NCBI GenBank assembly: GCA_002457245.1
Contig: NTJY01000009.1
Coordinates: 1 to 33,416 of the forward strand
DNA length: 33,416 nt
Direction of reading: 5' to 3'
DNA from: SAR92 bacterium MED-G29
GTDB taxonomy: Bacteria > Pseudomonadota > Gammaproteobacteria > Pseudomonadales > Porticoccaceae
Shown here: piece after piece, positions 25,104 to 33,416 of the stretch
How positions within the stretch are numbered: the first letter of the stretch is position 1
Layout: every line of letters starts with the position of its first letter
Program-made: the position numbers and the translations under genes
Notes under the pieces: model-generated
Told to the model about the DNA's origin: nothing
The model's input: the letters and a program-made list of their open reading frames with translations, nothing else
Database searches by the model: none

Positions 25104-26912
25104 GTGTCGACAATAACTAAATGGATCCTTCGGGCAGTCGGTTTTCTCGCTTCTTGTATCTTAATAGTCATATTAGGTTTTGCTTTACTAGTTGATCCTA
25201 ATAATTACGCATCTGATTTAGAATTAGCGGCTCAACAAAATGGATTAGCCCTAAAAATTGAGGGAGATATAAATTGGTCCTTCTTCCCTAGACCGGGTTT
25301 GTCGTTCCAAAATATTAACTTTGACTATGCTCAGTTTGATCAAGGATTTGTTGAAACTTTGGTTGTCTCTTTTAACTGGATAGCCCTACCTAACTTATTA
25401 TTAGAGCCACAAAACCTGCCATTAACGTCACTTAATATTCAAAACGGCCGTGTTCGTCATATGGATCCTGGTTTGCCACCAATTGTTTTGGATAACCTTA
25501 ATGCATCTATTAGAAATTTCTCTTTGGATGGCAAATTTTTTGATTTAGATATCAAGTCCGCAAACTTGGCTGGATTGCCCCTTGGTGTCAAAGCAAATAT
25601 TTCGGTAGACATAGTCCAACAGGAAATGAATAGCTTTGCTGCTAAAAATATCATACTTCGGGCTGATAGAGTCACCATCGAAGGAGAGTTTGAAGTCGAC
25701 CCTACAAAAACCGAAATAATGGGCAACTTAAAAACTCAAAAGTTTAGCTTAAAAAATCAAATCCAATCCATCCAACAACGATTTCCCTTTTTAACCTTCC
25801 CATCACTGAAAAATGATAAGGCCCTGACCGAAGTTTCAATTAGCACTGATTTTAGTATCAATCCTTTGGGATATTCTCGATACACTCATGAATTACTAAT
25901 TGATGGCCAAGTTTTTGATATTCAGGTTGAAGCTGACCAAACAACTGGGAAAATGAGCACATCAATTGACTCGGATCGCTTCAGACTCAATGATTACTTA
26001 CCAAATGGAAGCGCTCAAACAAACGCTTCCATTCTCACGCCCTTGGCTTTGCCCTTTATTTTTTGGCAAGGGCAGAGCGAAATTAACATTTCAGTTAATG
26101 AAATTGTTATGCAAGGGTATCGAGTTTCTAATTTCTATACTCAAGTCTTCGGTGCAGGAGATGTTCTCCAAATAACTACTCTTAATGCAGATATTTTTGA
26201 TGGCCAGCTGAATGCTTCTGCTATCGTCGATCTCAGCGGAGAATCTCCACAAATCAGTCTAAAACCGACGATCGATAATTTGGATTTAGGAAAAGCATTA
26301 GCTATTTTAGAAGAAACCAATGACCTCAAAGGTCAACTGACTTTGGAAGCTGACGTGACAGCTTCTGGGCAAAACATGGACGATTTCCAACAGTCTATTT
26401 CTGGAAACGGGAAGCTTGTTATTTCAGATCCAATATATGAGCCTCTTAATATCGAAGAAATGGTATGCAATGCAGCAGCGTTATTTGATGGGACGGCATC
26501 CCAAGCCAATGCATACCCTCCAGAAACCGAATTAGATACCATAATCAGCTCATTTAGTTTTAATAGTGGCAACTTAAATATTGATCGCACTGATACTGCT
26601 GTTGGAAATATTAAAATGAATGTTCAAGGCAAGATAAATATGCTGCAGCAAAGCTATGGTATAAATGTGAACATGCTCGTCAATAGTTCCAAGACGAGTC
26701 CTAATGGCTGTAAAGTCAACCGACGATTCCAAAATCAAATACTTCCCTTTGAGTGCATCGGTAACCTTAACTCAAACAAACCCATGCCATCATCGTGCGT
26801 GCCTGACAAAAATAAGATAAAGCAGATAATGAGAAATTCTGTAATCCAGGGAATAGGCAACAAAATTTTAGGCGATGGCAACATTCTTAAAAATATCTTT
26901 GGTGGCCAATAA
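25104..26912 (+). CDS. AsmA family protein (602 aa)
   Basis: Predicted inner-membrane-anchored periplasmic protein of the AsmA family, which is linked to outer-membrane assembly and, for larger relatives, phospholipid transport. There is one N-terminal transmembrane helix (about 9-31, VGFLASCILIVILGFALLV), then the typical AsmA start (VDPNNYASDLELAAQQNGL, GDINWSFFPRPGLSFQNI). A long beta-rich body follows, and the C-terminal AsmA_2-like region includes LKGQLTLEADVTASGQ. The GTG start at 25104 is supported by AAGGG 6 nt upstream. It precedes mutY by 8 bp, a gene order also seen in Pseudomonas (asmA-like, mutY, yggX). The precise role is not shown by the sequence. Confidence 0.9.
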   Translation: MSTITKWILRAVGFLASCILIVILGFALLVDPNNYASDLELAAQQNGLALKIEGDINWSFFPRPGLSFQNINFDYAQFDQGFVETLVVSFNWIALPNLLLEPQNLPLTSLNIQNGRVRHMDPGLPPIVLDNLNASIRNFSLDGKFFDLDIKSANLAGLPLGVKANISVDIVQQEMNSFAAKNIILRADRVTIEGEFEVDPTKTEIMGNLKTQKFSLKNQIQSIQQRFPFLTFPSLKNDKALTEVSISTDFSINPLGYSRYTHELLIDGQVFDIQVEADQTTGKMSTSIDSDRFRLNDYLPNGSAQTNASILTPLALPFIFWQGQSEINISVNEIVMQGYRVSNFYTQVFGAGDVLQITTLNADIFDGQLNASAIVDLSGESPQISLKPTIDNLDLGKALAILEETNDLKGQLTLEADVTASGQNMDDFQQSISGNGKLVISDPIYEPLNIEEMVCNAAALFDGTASQANAYPPETELDTIISSFSFNSGNLNIDRTDTAVGNIKMNVQGKINMLQQSYGINVNMLVNSSKTSPNGCKVNRRFQNQILPFECIGNLNSNKPMPSSCVPDKNKIKQIMRNSVIQGIGNKILGDGNILKNIFGGQ

Positions 26913-26920
26913 TAAAAGTT

Positions 26921-28006
26921 ATGACACCTATTCTTTTTCAACAATCCGTTCTAGCATGGTTCGATGATCATGGTCGAAGAGATCTTCCTTGGCAGAAAAA
27001 TCTCTCTGCCTACCGAGTCTGGGTATCAGAAATCATGCTTCAGCAAACTCAGGTAAGTACTGTAATTCCGTATTATCAGCAATTCACCCAGCGCTTTCCT
27101 ACAATCTTCGATTTAGCAAAAGCTCCAATTGATGAGGTACTGCACTACTGGACTGGCTTAGGTTACTACGCGAGGGCGCGAAACCTCCACAAGACCGCAC
27201 AATATTTGGTTTCTGATTTAGAGGGTGAATTTCCTTCATGTGTATCAGATTTAATTGAGCTGCCCGGCGTTGGACGTTCTACCGCTGGGGCAATCAGTGC
27301 AATTGCGTTCAAGCAAAAAGCTGCGATTCTCGATGGAAATGTCAAACGAGTCTTGTCTCGCTTCTCTGCAATTGGTGGATGGCCTGGAAAAACTACAGTC
27401 CTTAAAAAGTTATGGAGTGTCGCGGAGGCGTATACGCCAAGTGAGCGTGTTGCTGACTACACGCAGGCGATGATGGATCTAGGTGCAACTATTTGCACTC
27501 GTAGTGCTCCCAAGTGTTTAGTATGCCCAATAATGAGTGACTGCGAGGCATACAAACAGGATAAGGTAAGTGACTACCCTGGAAGGAAACCTAAAAAGAA
27601 TATTCCAATCAAAACTACATGCTTTTTAGTTATCCATAATAGTGATGGCGACATCCTATTGGAGAGAAATCCGCCCTCGGGTATCTGGGGTGGCTTGTGG
27701 GTATTCCCCCAATGTGAAAGCCTTAAAGAGATAGATGATGCTTGCCAAGAAATAGGGCTTAAAGTTAAAAAAATAGTTCCTCAACCTGCTAGCAGACACA
27801 CCTTCAGCCATTTCCATCTAGATTATCTGCCAGTAAGGATAATCTTAGATTATGGTAACCAGCAAGCAATAAAGTCTGGCAATCAAATCTGGTATAACGC
27901 TCAAGACTCGATATCATTGGGAATGCCAGCGCCCATTAAAGCTATAATTGAAGGCGGGCTGAAGCCATGCAATAACCAATTTTTAGAGGATACTTTGAAT
28001 GTCTAG
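26921..28006 (+). CDS. mutY: A/G-specific adenine DNA glycosylase
   Basis: Removes adenine mispaired with 8-oxoguanine. The catalytic Glu37 ([10 protein letters not shown]) and Asp138 (LDGNVKRV) match E. coli numbering. The helix-hairpin-helix is [12 protein letters not shown] (114-125). The iron-sulfur cluster ligands are Cys192, Cys199, Cys202 and Cys208, spaced C-x6-C-x2-C-x5-C. The C-terminal NUDIX-like 8-oxoG recognition domain (about 230-350) includes [14 protein letters not shown] and [10 protein letters not shown]. At 361 aa it is full length. The end overlaps yggX by 8 bp, the usual gammaproteobacterial pairing. Confidence 0.98.
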   Translation: MTPILFQQSVLAWFDDHGRRDLPWQKNLSAYRVWVSEIMLQQTQVSTVIPYYQQFTQRFPTIFDLAKAPIDEVLHYWTGLGYYARARNLHKTAQYLVSDLEGEFPSCVSDLIELPGVGRSTAGAISAIAFKQKAAILDGNVKRVLSRFSAIGGWPGKTTVLKKLWSVAEAYTPSERVADYTQAMMDLGATICTRSAPKCLVCPIMSDCEAYKQDKVSDYPGRKPKKNIPIKTTCFLVIHNSDGDILLERNPPSGIWGGLWVFPQCESLKEIDDACQEIGLKVKKIVPQPASRHTFSHFHLDYLPVRIILDYGNQQAIKSGNQIWYNAQDSISLGMPAPIKAIIEGGLKPCNNQFLEDTLNV

Positions 28007-28271
28007 GTTAATAATGTGTCGAAAACTTAAGGAAGAATTACCAGGTTTGGACATGCCGCCTTTTCCCGGCCCAAAGGGTGAGGAGATTTTTAATACTATC
28101 TCAAAAAATGCTTGGGCAGACTGGATGGCTCATCAAACTACCTTAATTAACGAGTTACGTTTGAATATGATGGATACATCTGCTCGAAGTTATCTTGCCG
28201 AACAACGAGAAAAATTCTTTAACGGGGAAGAATTTGACAAGGCTGAGGGATACGTTGCACCCAAACAATAA
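27999..28271 (+). CDS. yggX: Fe(2+)-trafficking protein YggX
   Basis: Small cytosolic protein (90 aa) linked to iron handling and protection of Fe-S clusters from oxidation. The family pattern is present: an N-terminal Cys shortly after the start ([13 protein letters not shown]), [21 protein letters not shown], and the C-terminal EGYVAP. It overlaps the end of mutY by 8 bp, fitting joint expression of an Fe-S repair glycosylase and an iron-protection factor. The ATG at 27999 is used; a second ATG six codons later is less likely because the initial MSRLIM is common in the family. Confidence 0.96.
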   Translation: MSRLIMCRKLKEELPGLDMPPFPGPKGEEIFNTISKNAWADWMAHQTTLINELRLNMMDTSARSYLAEQREKFFNGEEFDKAEGYVAPKQ

Positions 28272-28275
28272 TTCC

Positions 28276-28304
28276 TTGACGAGACCTAAATCAGGCGCTT
28301 TAAT
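28276..28304 (+). promoter_or_regulatory. strong candidate promoter for tRNA-Phe
   Basis: TTGACG (28276-28281) and TTTAAT (28299-28304) are separated by exactly 17 bp, each matching 5 of 6 consensus bases. A GC-rich stretch (ACCCG) follows the -10, like the discriminator of stable-RNA promoters. The start would be near 28311, about 21 nt before the mature tRNA. Confidence 0.75.
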
Positions 28305-28331
28305 ACCCGACTTCTGGAAATATGAAGAATA

Positions 28332-28407
28332 GCCTAGATAGCTCAGTTGGTAGAGCAGTGGATTGAAGATCCTCGTGTCCCTGGTTCGATTCCAGGTCTG
28401 GGCACCA
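28332..28407 (+). tRNA. tRNA-Phe (GAA), CCA encoded
   Basis: A complete cloverleaf of 76 nt. The acceptor is GCCTAGA/TCTGGGC (one T-G pair), followed by a D arm with AGTTGGTA, the anticodon loop TTGAAGA with anticodon GAA, a variable loop GTGTC, a T arm CCTGG/CCAGG around TTCGATT, and an encoded CCA. Two oddities stand out. The anticodon stem GTGGA/TCCTC has a U28-U42 mismatch, and position 37 is G, where bacterial tRNA-Phe normally has A (E. coli loop TTGAAAA). It has its own promoter after yggX. Confidence 0.96.
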
Positions 28408-28429
28408 TATTTCAAAGAGCTGGATTCCT

Positions 28430-28445
28430 ACTTCTTTTAAGAAGT
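28430..28445. terminator. weak hairpin between tRNA-Phe and the AI-2E gene
   Basis: ACTTCTT and AAGAAGT form a 7-bp perfect inverted repeat around TT (28430-28445). It lies after the tRNA and before the convergent gene end. No T tract follows on either strand, so termination is uncertain. Confidence 0.3.
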
Positions 28446-28455
28446 CAGTCCTTCA

Positions 28456-29520
28456 CTAATCTTCACCCGTTTGCGCTGAATTAAGTTTAATCTCTCCCGC
28501 GTCGGCTCCAGAGCCCATCATAACACCAATCCACTTAGTCTCTTCCTGGCTCTCAAAGGCGATTTTAACCATTATGGTGAGAGGGATCGATAATAGCATT
28601 CCAACTGGCCCAAGAACCCATCCCCACAGGACTAAAGATACAAAAACTACTAAAGGTGAGAGATTTAAACCCTTCCCCATCCATTTGGGCTCAAGTACAT
28701 TACCCATTACTAAATTTATGACAACAAAACCCATCAGAGTGAGGCCTGCCTCAGTTACACCGAGCTGAACCAGAGCAAGAAGCACCGCGGGCACGGCGGC
28801 AATAAACGAGCCTACTGTTGGAATAAAATTAAGGAAGAACGCTAGAACACCCCACAGGATTGCATAATCAACACCTAAGATGGTTAACCATAAAAAGATA
28901 AAAAGCCCTGTCAAAAAACTTATTCCTGCTTTTATGCCCAAATAACTATGCACACTGCGAGAAAAAGCACTCAACCACTCCTGCGAACTTTGCCCACCTC
29001 TAGCTCGACGAAGCTTATCTCCAAAACTGACATTTTCCGCCAAAATGAATATTACAGTGAGAATAATCATGACAGCATTTGTCATTACATTGCCAAAAGA
29101 AGCAAGTGTGCTGCCAACAGCACCCATCACAGCTCCAGGATCAAAGCTACTCTCCCATTGTGTTGCGTCGATTATAATGCCGCGCTGACTTAGCCATTGC
29201 TGAACAGAAAAGCTCATTTCAGATAGTTTTGAAGAGTATTCAGGGATGTCCTGACGAAAATTCTCCACCGAGGAGCCAACCACAGCGCCTAATATCAGAC
29301 CCACCAGGAGCACAAAAGAAATTACGATGCTAATGGCAACACCATTCGGTAATCTGAAGGATTTAAGCCATGAGAGTATGGGCGAGACTATCATGGCAAT
29401 AAAAACAGAAAGCAGAAATGGGACAAGCAATGGCCCAGCCATCTTAATCCCTGACACAATGATGACAAAGGATGCGCCAACAATTAAAAAGCGTGAAAAT
29501 GACGAGGTTTCTTCAATCAT
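28456..29520 (-). CDS. AI-2E family transporter (354 aa)
   Basis: Polytopic inner-membrane protein of the AI-2E/UPF0118 (TqsA/PerM-like) family, with about 7-8 hydrophobic segments. The C-terminal signature is clear: NFIPTVGSFIAAVPAVLLAL, then VLEPKWMGKGLNLSPLVV, then WGWVLGPVGMLLSIPLT. A soluble, probably helical part lies between segments 3 and 4 (about 95-145). Family members have been linked to autoinducer-2 export or Na+/H+ antiport, but the substrate here is unknown. The ATG at 29520 is chosen because AAGGAG lies 8 nt upstream; an ATG at 29544 has no such site. It is a single gene, convergent with tRNA-Phe. Confidence 0.92.
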   Translation of the reverse strand: MIEETSSFSRFLIVGASFVIIVSGIKMAGPLLVPFLLSVFIAMIVSPILSWLKSFRLPNGVAISIVISFVLLVGLILGAVVGSSVENFRQDIPEYSSKLSEMSFSVQQWLSQRGIIIDATQWESSFDPGAVMGAVGSTLASFGNVMTNAVMIILTVIFILAENVSFGDKLRRARGGQSSQEWLSAFSRSVHSYLGIKAGISFLTGLFIFLWLTILGVDYAILWGVLAFFLNFIPTVGSFIAAVPAVLLALVQLGVTEAGLTLMGFVVINLVMGNVLEPKWMGKGLNLSPLVVFVSLVLWGWVLGPVGMLLSIPLTIMVKIAFESQEETKWIGVMMGSGADAGEIKLNSAQTGED

Positions 29521-29703
29521 AATGGTCTCCTTCGTAAACACCATATAGTGCTGAGATGCGGAACTCTTTCAAGAATTTCTAATTCCAAATTTATTAAATT
29601 CAGCCCAGATTACTAAGATACCATATTGCTTAGTTACTTTGATAATTAGAAAGACACATTGAACAATTGGAGTTAAAGCTGAATCAAAAGAGCCCCAAAA
29701 AAT

Positions 29704-30309
29704 TTAGAACTGGCTTGGATGACGTCCTCGAAACTGTTCGTAGTAATTCTTTATGGTTATTAAATCTGAATCATTATCACCAGAAGGATAGAATACTTCC
29801 CCTAGGGTGATTATTTTATTAGGGAAATGTAACCCAACCATTAAAATTGGACAATCCAATGCCTTAGCTATCCTCAAGAAACCTGTCTTCCATTTTTCAA
29901 CTTTTTTGCGAGTTCCCTCAGGCGTTAACCCAATAATAACTCCATTTTCTTTCTCCGCTAGTCGAGCAACATGATCAACAACCATCCTAGGATTATTTCT
30001 ATCTGTCGGTATGCCACCTAACCACTCCATAAACCATGTAATACCAGGTTTAAAAATTGTATGTTTAGCCATCCAACGCATTCTAAGGTTGAGTCCAAGG
30101 ATTGTTCCCATAGCGAGGACAAAGTCCCAATTAGAGGTATGAGGAGCACCAATCACGATAAGCCGCTTAAGGTTTGGTATCTTACCTTCGATTCGCCACC
30201 CCAAGATTTTTAGAACAGTTACCCCTAACCAGCGGGAGAATTTATTTCTTTTACCTACAAACTGCTTTGGGATCTGCGCTCGAAGCGATCGAAAACTTAT
30301 TTTGCTCAT
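29704..30309 (-). CDS. lysophospholipid acyltransferase (PlsC-like) family protein (201 aa)
   Basis: Predicted membrane-associated acyltransferase of the PlsC/LPLAT superfamily. Motif I is HTSNWD with His57 and Asp62; the substrate-binding PEGTR is at 130-134. GGIPTDRNNP (98-107) matches motif II of this group. It is shorter than classical PlsC and resembles the small glycerol-acyltransferase subgroup that begins with a basic amphipathic region. It follows prfC by 31 bp on the same strand, so the two may be cotranscribed. The acyl acceptor (lysophosphatidate or another) is not determined by the sequence. Confidence 0.88.
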   Translation of the reverse strand: MSKISFRSLRAQIPKQFVGKRNKFSRWLGVTVLKILGWRIEGKIPNLKRLIVIGAPHTSNWDFVLAMGTILGLNLRMRWMAKHTIFKPGITWFMEWLGGIPTDRNNPRMVVDHVARLAEKENGVIIGLTPEGTRKKVEKWKTGFLRIAKALDCPILMVGLHFPNKIITLGEVFYPSGDNDSDLITIKNYYEQFRGRHPSQF

Positions 30310-30340
30310 TGAAAAATTCCTAATTAGCTTCAGTTGCTAA

Positions 30341-31912
30341 TTAATGCTCTCGTGTTGAACGGAAGTTTATGTCTGGATAACGTTCTTCAGACAAAGCTAA
30401 ATTTACTCTCGTAGGTGCCAAATATGTGAGGTGACCACCCCCATCTAGAGCCAAATTTTCTTGGGCTTTGTTCCGAAAATTTTCCATAACTTTTATATCA
30501 TCAGATTCAACCCAGCGCGCAGTATGTACATTTACAGGCTCGTAAACCGCTTCGACACCATACTCCTCTCGCAATCGGTAAGCTACTACATCAAATTGAA
30601 GCTGGCCTACAGCGCCCACCACAATATCATTATTGCGAAAAGGGAAAAAAACCTGGGTGCTTCCCTCTTCTGATAACTGACGAATACCATTTTGAAGCTG
30701 CTTGGCCTTGAGTGGATCCTTCAATCGAATACGTTTAAATAGTTCAGGAGCAAAATGTGGAATACCACTAAACTTTAACGTTTCTCCATCTGAGAAGGTA
30801 TCTCCAATCTGAATAGAGCCATGATTATGGAGCCCAATAATATCACCTGCAATAGCCTGCTCAACAGAGATACGCTCGCCCGCCTTAAAACTAAAAGCAT
30901 CAGCTACCCGCATATCCTTCCCTGTTCTGACATGCTTCATTTTCATACCTTTTTTGTAGGTGCCAGAGCATATGCGCAAGAATGCTATCCGATCTCTGTG
31001 CTTCGGATCCATATTCGCTTGAATTTTAAACACAAAGCCACTAAAAGAGCTTTCTTCCGCGGAGACTTCTCTCTGAATTGATTGACGAGGTTGAGGTGCA
31101 GGAGCCCATCGAACAAAATCATCAAGCATCTCTCGAACCCCAAAATTACCCAATGCGGTTCCAAAAAAAACGGGCGCAAGTTGACCACTCAAAAATTCAT
31201 CATTTGCAAAAATATTTGCGGCGCCTTTGACCAGTTCCAGCTCATCCAGGACATCGTCAGCGTAATCTCCTAGAGCTGTTCTAGCCTCTTCAGAATTAAG
31301 TCCTTGAATTTGTATATCATCCATGAGCGTGTGCCCCTTGCCTTGCTCATAGACATGGATAGTATCAGTATAAAAATTGTAAACTCCTCGAAAACCACGA
31401 CCCATGCCAATTGGCCAATTAATTGGCGCTGCCTTAATATTTAAAACACTCTCAATTTCGTCCAATAAATCAATAGGATCTCGGATATCACGATCCATTT
31501 TATTTACAAACGCCAAAATTGGAGTGTCACGGAGCCTGCAAACCTCCATTAACTTAATAGTTCGAGCCTCAACTCCTTTTGCGCCATCTATGACCATGAG
31601 TGATGAATCTACGGCAGTAAGAGTCCGATATGTATCCTCAGAAAAATCTTCATGGCCAGGAGTATCAAGAAGATTGACTGTGCAGTCTTTATAAGGAAAC
31701 TGCATTACCGAGGAGGTCACTGATATGCCTCTCTCTTTTTCCATCGCCATCCAATCGGAGGTTGCATGACGATCACTCTTGCGTCCCTTCACTGTGCCTG
31801 CCACCTGAATTAAATTTCCTAGAAGAAGTAGCTTCTCAGTGATGGTTGTTTTGCCAGCATCTGGATGTGAAATAATCGCGAAAGTTCTTCTTTTTGACTT
31901 AGGTTGGGTCAT
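30341..31912 (-). CDS. prfC: peptide chain release factor 3
   Basis: Translational GTPase that removes RF1/RF2 from the ribosome after termination. The G domain has SHPDAGKTT (15-23), DTPGHEDF and NKMDRD. Domain 2 and the C-terminal domain are intact ([37 protein letters not shown]). At 523 aa it is close to the E. coli length. PrfC is distinguished from EF-G by its single-release-factor length and the HPDAGKTT loop. The ATG start has a weak ribosome-binding site. It is followed by the acyltransferase gene. Confidence 0.97.
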   Translation of the reverse strand: MTQPKSKRRTFAIISHPDAGKTTITEKLLLLGNLIQVAGTVKGRKSDRHATSDWMAMEKERGISVTSSVMQFPYKDCTVNLLDTPGHEDFSEDTYRTLTAVDSSLMVIDGAKGVEARTIKLMEVCRLRDTPILAFVNKMDRDIRDPIDLLDEIESVLNIKAAPINWPIGMGRGFRGVYNFYTDTIHVYEQGKGHTLMDDIQIQGLNSEEARTALGDYADDVLDELELVKGAANIFANDEFLSGQLAPVFFGTALGNFGVREMLDDFVRWAPAPQPRQSIQREVSAEESSFSGFVFKIQANMDPKHRDRIAFLRICSGTYKKGMKMKHVRTGKDMRVADAFSFKAGERISVEQAIAGDIIGLHNHGSIQIGDTFSDGETLKFSGIPHFAPELFKRIRLKDPLKAKQLQNGIRQLSEEGSTQVFFPFRNNDIVVGAVGQLQFDVVAYRLREEYGVEAVYEPVNVHTARWVESDDIKVMENFRNKAQENLALDGGGHLTYLAPTRVNLALSEERYPDINFRSTREH

Positions 31913-32117
31913 AGCTAGGTTTCTTTATTAAAAGCGGCGCATTATAACCCTGCACTAATCATTGGTCAGCATTTAACTCTTTGCAATTTAAATCAATCCT
32001 AAGGCACTAATTCCACGTACGTTGACCTAACAAGTGCATCTGACAGTATTAAGATTTTGGCAAAAACTTGCGCTACACTAGTAAGAGTAAAGAGATTTAA
32101 TTTCGGAGCTAAAAACA

Positions 32118-33137
32118 ATGCGCTATCAAGGCCAAACTGATTATGACCACCAAGGAGCTCCTCCGAAAAAAGGCGTCCTCCTGTGTAATCTAGGTACGCC
32201 AGATGCACCAAAAACAGCTGAGCTTCGAAGATATTTAAAGCAGTTCCTGAGTGATCCACGAGTAGTTGAGATACCTCGATTAATTTGGTGGGTAATTTTA
32301 AATTTAGTTATTTTGCGAATCCGTCCAAGCCGGTCAGCAAAGCTTTACAAAAGTGTTTGGACCGAAAACGGTTCACCTTTACTGGTCAACAGTCAATCTC
32401 AAGTGGACGGAGTACAAAAGGTTTTAACTCAAAAGCATGGCGAAGAAATCCCCGTGGTCTTAGGGATGCGATATGGCAACCCCTCTATAGAATCAGCTCT
32501 CAAAAAGCTATCTGATAAAAATGTTCGTAACATTACGATCTTACCTCTCTATCCTCAGTATTCTGGTGCGACAACGGGATCCACATTCGATGCGGTGGCT
32601 GATGTTTTTAAAAAAACTCGCTGGGTTCCTCAGATGCAATTTATTGGTGGATACCATAAATCGGAGGCATTTATCGAAGCGCTTTGTCTAAGTGTTAATC
32701 AACACCTTGAAAAGCATGGAATGCCCGATAAATTAGTTATGTCCTATCATGGAACCCCCCAAAGTTACCTCAAAAAAGGTGATCCTTACCACTGCCTATG
32801 CCATCAAACAACCCGTCTAGTAGTCGAAAAGATGGATTTAGATCCGGCAAAGGTCATTACAACATTTCAATCTCGTTTTGGCAGAGAACCTTGGTTGCAG
32901 CCTTATACTGACAAAACAGTGGAGCAATTACCAAACGAAGGAATCAAACATATTGCACTAATTTGCCCAGGATTCTCCTCCGATTGTTTGGAGACTATTG
33001 AAGAAATTAATATCGAGGCGCGCGAAATATTTACTGATTCTGGCGGAGAAAAATTTCACTATATTCCTTGTCTAAATGATAGTGAGGAACATATTCAAGC
33101 TCTATCTGTGATTATTGATAAACACTTAGCTGATTAG
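32118..33137 (+). CDS. hemH: ferrochelatase
   Basis: Inserts ferrous iron into protoporphyrin IX in the last step of heme synthesis. The protein (339 aa) has LLCNLGTPDAP at the N-terminus and the active-site His211 in MSYHGTP. The metal-side Glu292 is in CPGFSSDCLETIEEI, and SRFGREPWLQPYTD is a further signature. The start ATG has GGAG about 9 nt upstream. An N-terminal tail (MRYQGQTDYDHQG) precedes the core. The 3' end overlaps the convergent SIR2 gene by 12 bp. Confidence 0.97.
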   Translation: MRYQGQTDYDHQGAPPKKGVLLCNLGTPDAPKTAELRRYLKQFLSDPRVVEIPRLIWWVILNLVILRIRPSRSAKLYKSVWTENGSPLLVNSQSQVDGVQKVLTQKHGEEIPVVLGMRYGNPSIESALKKLSDKNVRNITILPLYPQYSGATTGSTFDAVADVFKKTRWVPQMQFIGGYHKSEAFIEALCLSVNQHLEKHGMPDKLVMSYHGTPQSYLKKGDPYHCLCHQTTRLVVEKMDLDPAKVITTFQSRFGREPWLQPYTDKTVEQLPNEGIKHIALICPGFSSDCLETIEEINIEAREIFTDSGGEKFHYIPCLNDSEEHIQALSVIIDKHLAD

Positions 33138-33416
33138 ATTATCACGCCAAGCCTTTAAAATGGTGCTACATCGCTCCTCGGTTTTTTCTGACGCTATATG
33201 ATCAGCGCGGGTGATGCCCTGATTAACAATGATGATCGGCTTATGTTGCCGGGCGGCCTCCAAGCAAATACGATATCCCGAATAAACAACCAAAGAAGAC
33301 CCAAGTACCAAAAGACCATCTGCCAACTCCATTTGATGGGATACATCAATTAGTCTTGGTTTAGGAATCGAATCTCCAAAGAACACTACATTTGGCTTCA
33401 ATATACCTCCACAATA
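33126..33416 (-). CDS. SIR2 family NAD-dependent protein deacetylase, C-terminal part (gene cut by window edge)
   Basis: Only the last 96 codons are inside the window; the open frame continues past the right edge. The visible part is the typical sirtuin C-terminal half. It begins with CGG, the end of the zinc-binding module, then LKPNVVFFGDSIP, then ADGLLVLGSSLVVYSGYR and PIIIVNQGITRAD. The GSS and VN segments are NAD-contacting. The first in-frame TTG at 33401 is inside the conserved region and is not the start. It probably deacetylates proteins. The stop lies within the end of hemH. Confidence 0.88.
   Translation of the reverse strand, partial: YCGGILKPNVVFFGDSIPKPRLIDVSHQMELADGLLVLGSSLVVYSGYRICLEAARQHKPIIIVNQGITRADHIASEKTEERCSTILKAWRDNLIS

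Noticed and set aside
1..33416. Mobile elements, CRISPR arrays, prophage or defence genes
   Set aside because: I saw no transposase, integrase, regularly spaced repeats or restriction/toxin genes; the long reading frames on opposite strands of known genes are shadows.

Overview
The window is a stretch of ordinary, gene-dense chromosome from an AT-leaning gammaproteobacterium, probably marine and heterotrophic. The reasons are the gammaproteobacterial neighbourhood hisB / asmA-mutY-yggX / tRNA-Phe, a class II ribonucleotide reductase split into two genes as in Pseudomonas aeruginosa, prfC, tRNA 2-selenouridine synthase, and short intergenic gaps. I see no insertion sequence, integrase, prophage or CRISPR array. 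The genus cannot be named from sequence reading alone.

Layout. 1-4.3 kb: an M16 zinc-protease lipoprotein, a small Cys-rich lipoprotein and a membrane-anchored PpiC-type isomerase. 4.3-6.3 kb (-): trpBA. 6.3-9.7 kb (+): nrdJa-nrdJb, behind a promoter carrying two NrdR boxes 31 bp apart and a perfect DnaA box. 9.7-18.2 kb (-): one tight operon for propionyl-CoA use, in the order methylmalonyl-CoA mutase, pccB, pccA, meaB, beta-carbonic anhydrase, atypical Nramp-like transporter. 18.4 kb (+): a divergent AraC-type regulator; the shared intergenic region has repeated TGTGAGTTTAT-type motifs. 19.5-23.6 kb (+): selD-selU-mvaB-DUF2288-SDR, overlapping or closely packed. 23.6-24.9 kb (-): hisB-hisH. 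25.1-28.4 kb (+): an AsmA family gene, mutY, yggX, tRNA-Phe. 28.5-31.9 kb (-): an AI-2E family transporter, then prfC followed by a lysophospholipid-acyltransferase-like gene. 32.1 kb to the end: hemH (+), meeting the 3' part of a SIR2 family deacetylase gene (-) that runs off the right edge.

How the genes fit together. HMG-CoA lyase (leucine) and an SDR closely resembling 3-hydroxy-2-methylbutyryl-CoA dehydrogenase (isoleucine) lead to acetyl-CoA, acetoacetate and propionyl-CoA. The neighbouring mutase/carboxylase operon would take propionyl-CoA to methylmalonyl-CoA and succinyl-CoA; no epimerase is present here. A carbonic anhydrase in that operon could supply bicarbonate to the carboxylase. 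Both the mutase and the class II reductase need adenosylcobalamin, so B12 matters to this organism.

The points most worth checking are the nrdJ promoter architecture, the Nramp-like protein without the usual metal ligands, a DUF2288 gene with no ATG/GTG/TTG start, a tRNA-Phe with G37 and a U-U mismatch in the anticodon stem, a perfect 12-bp inverted repeat inside mvaB, and the AraC operator repeats. I found no convincing wholly new system.
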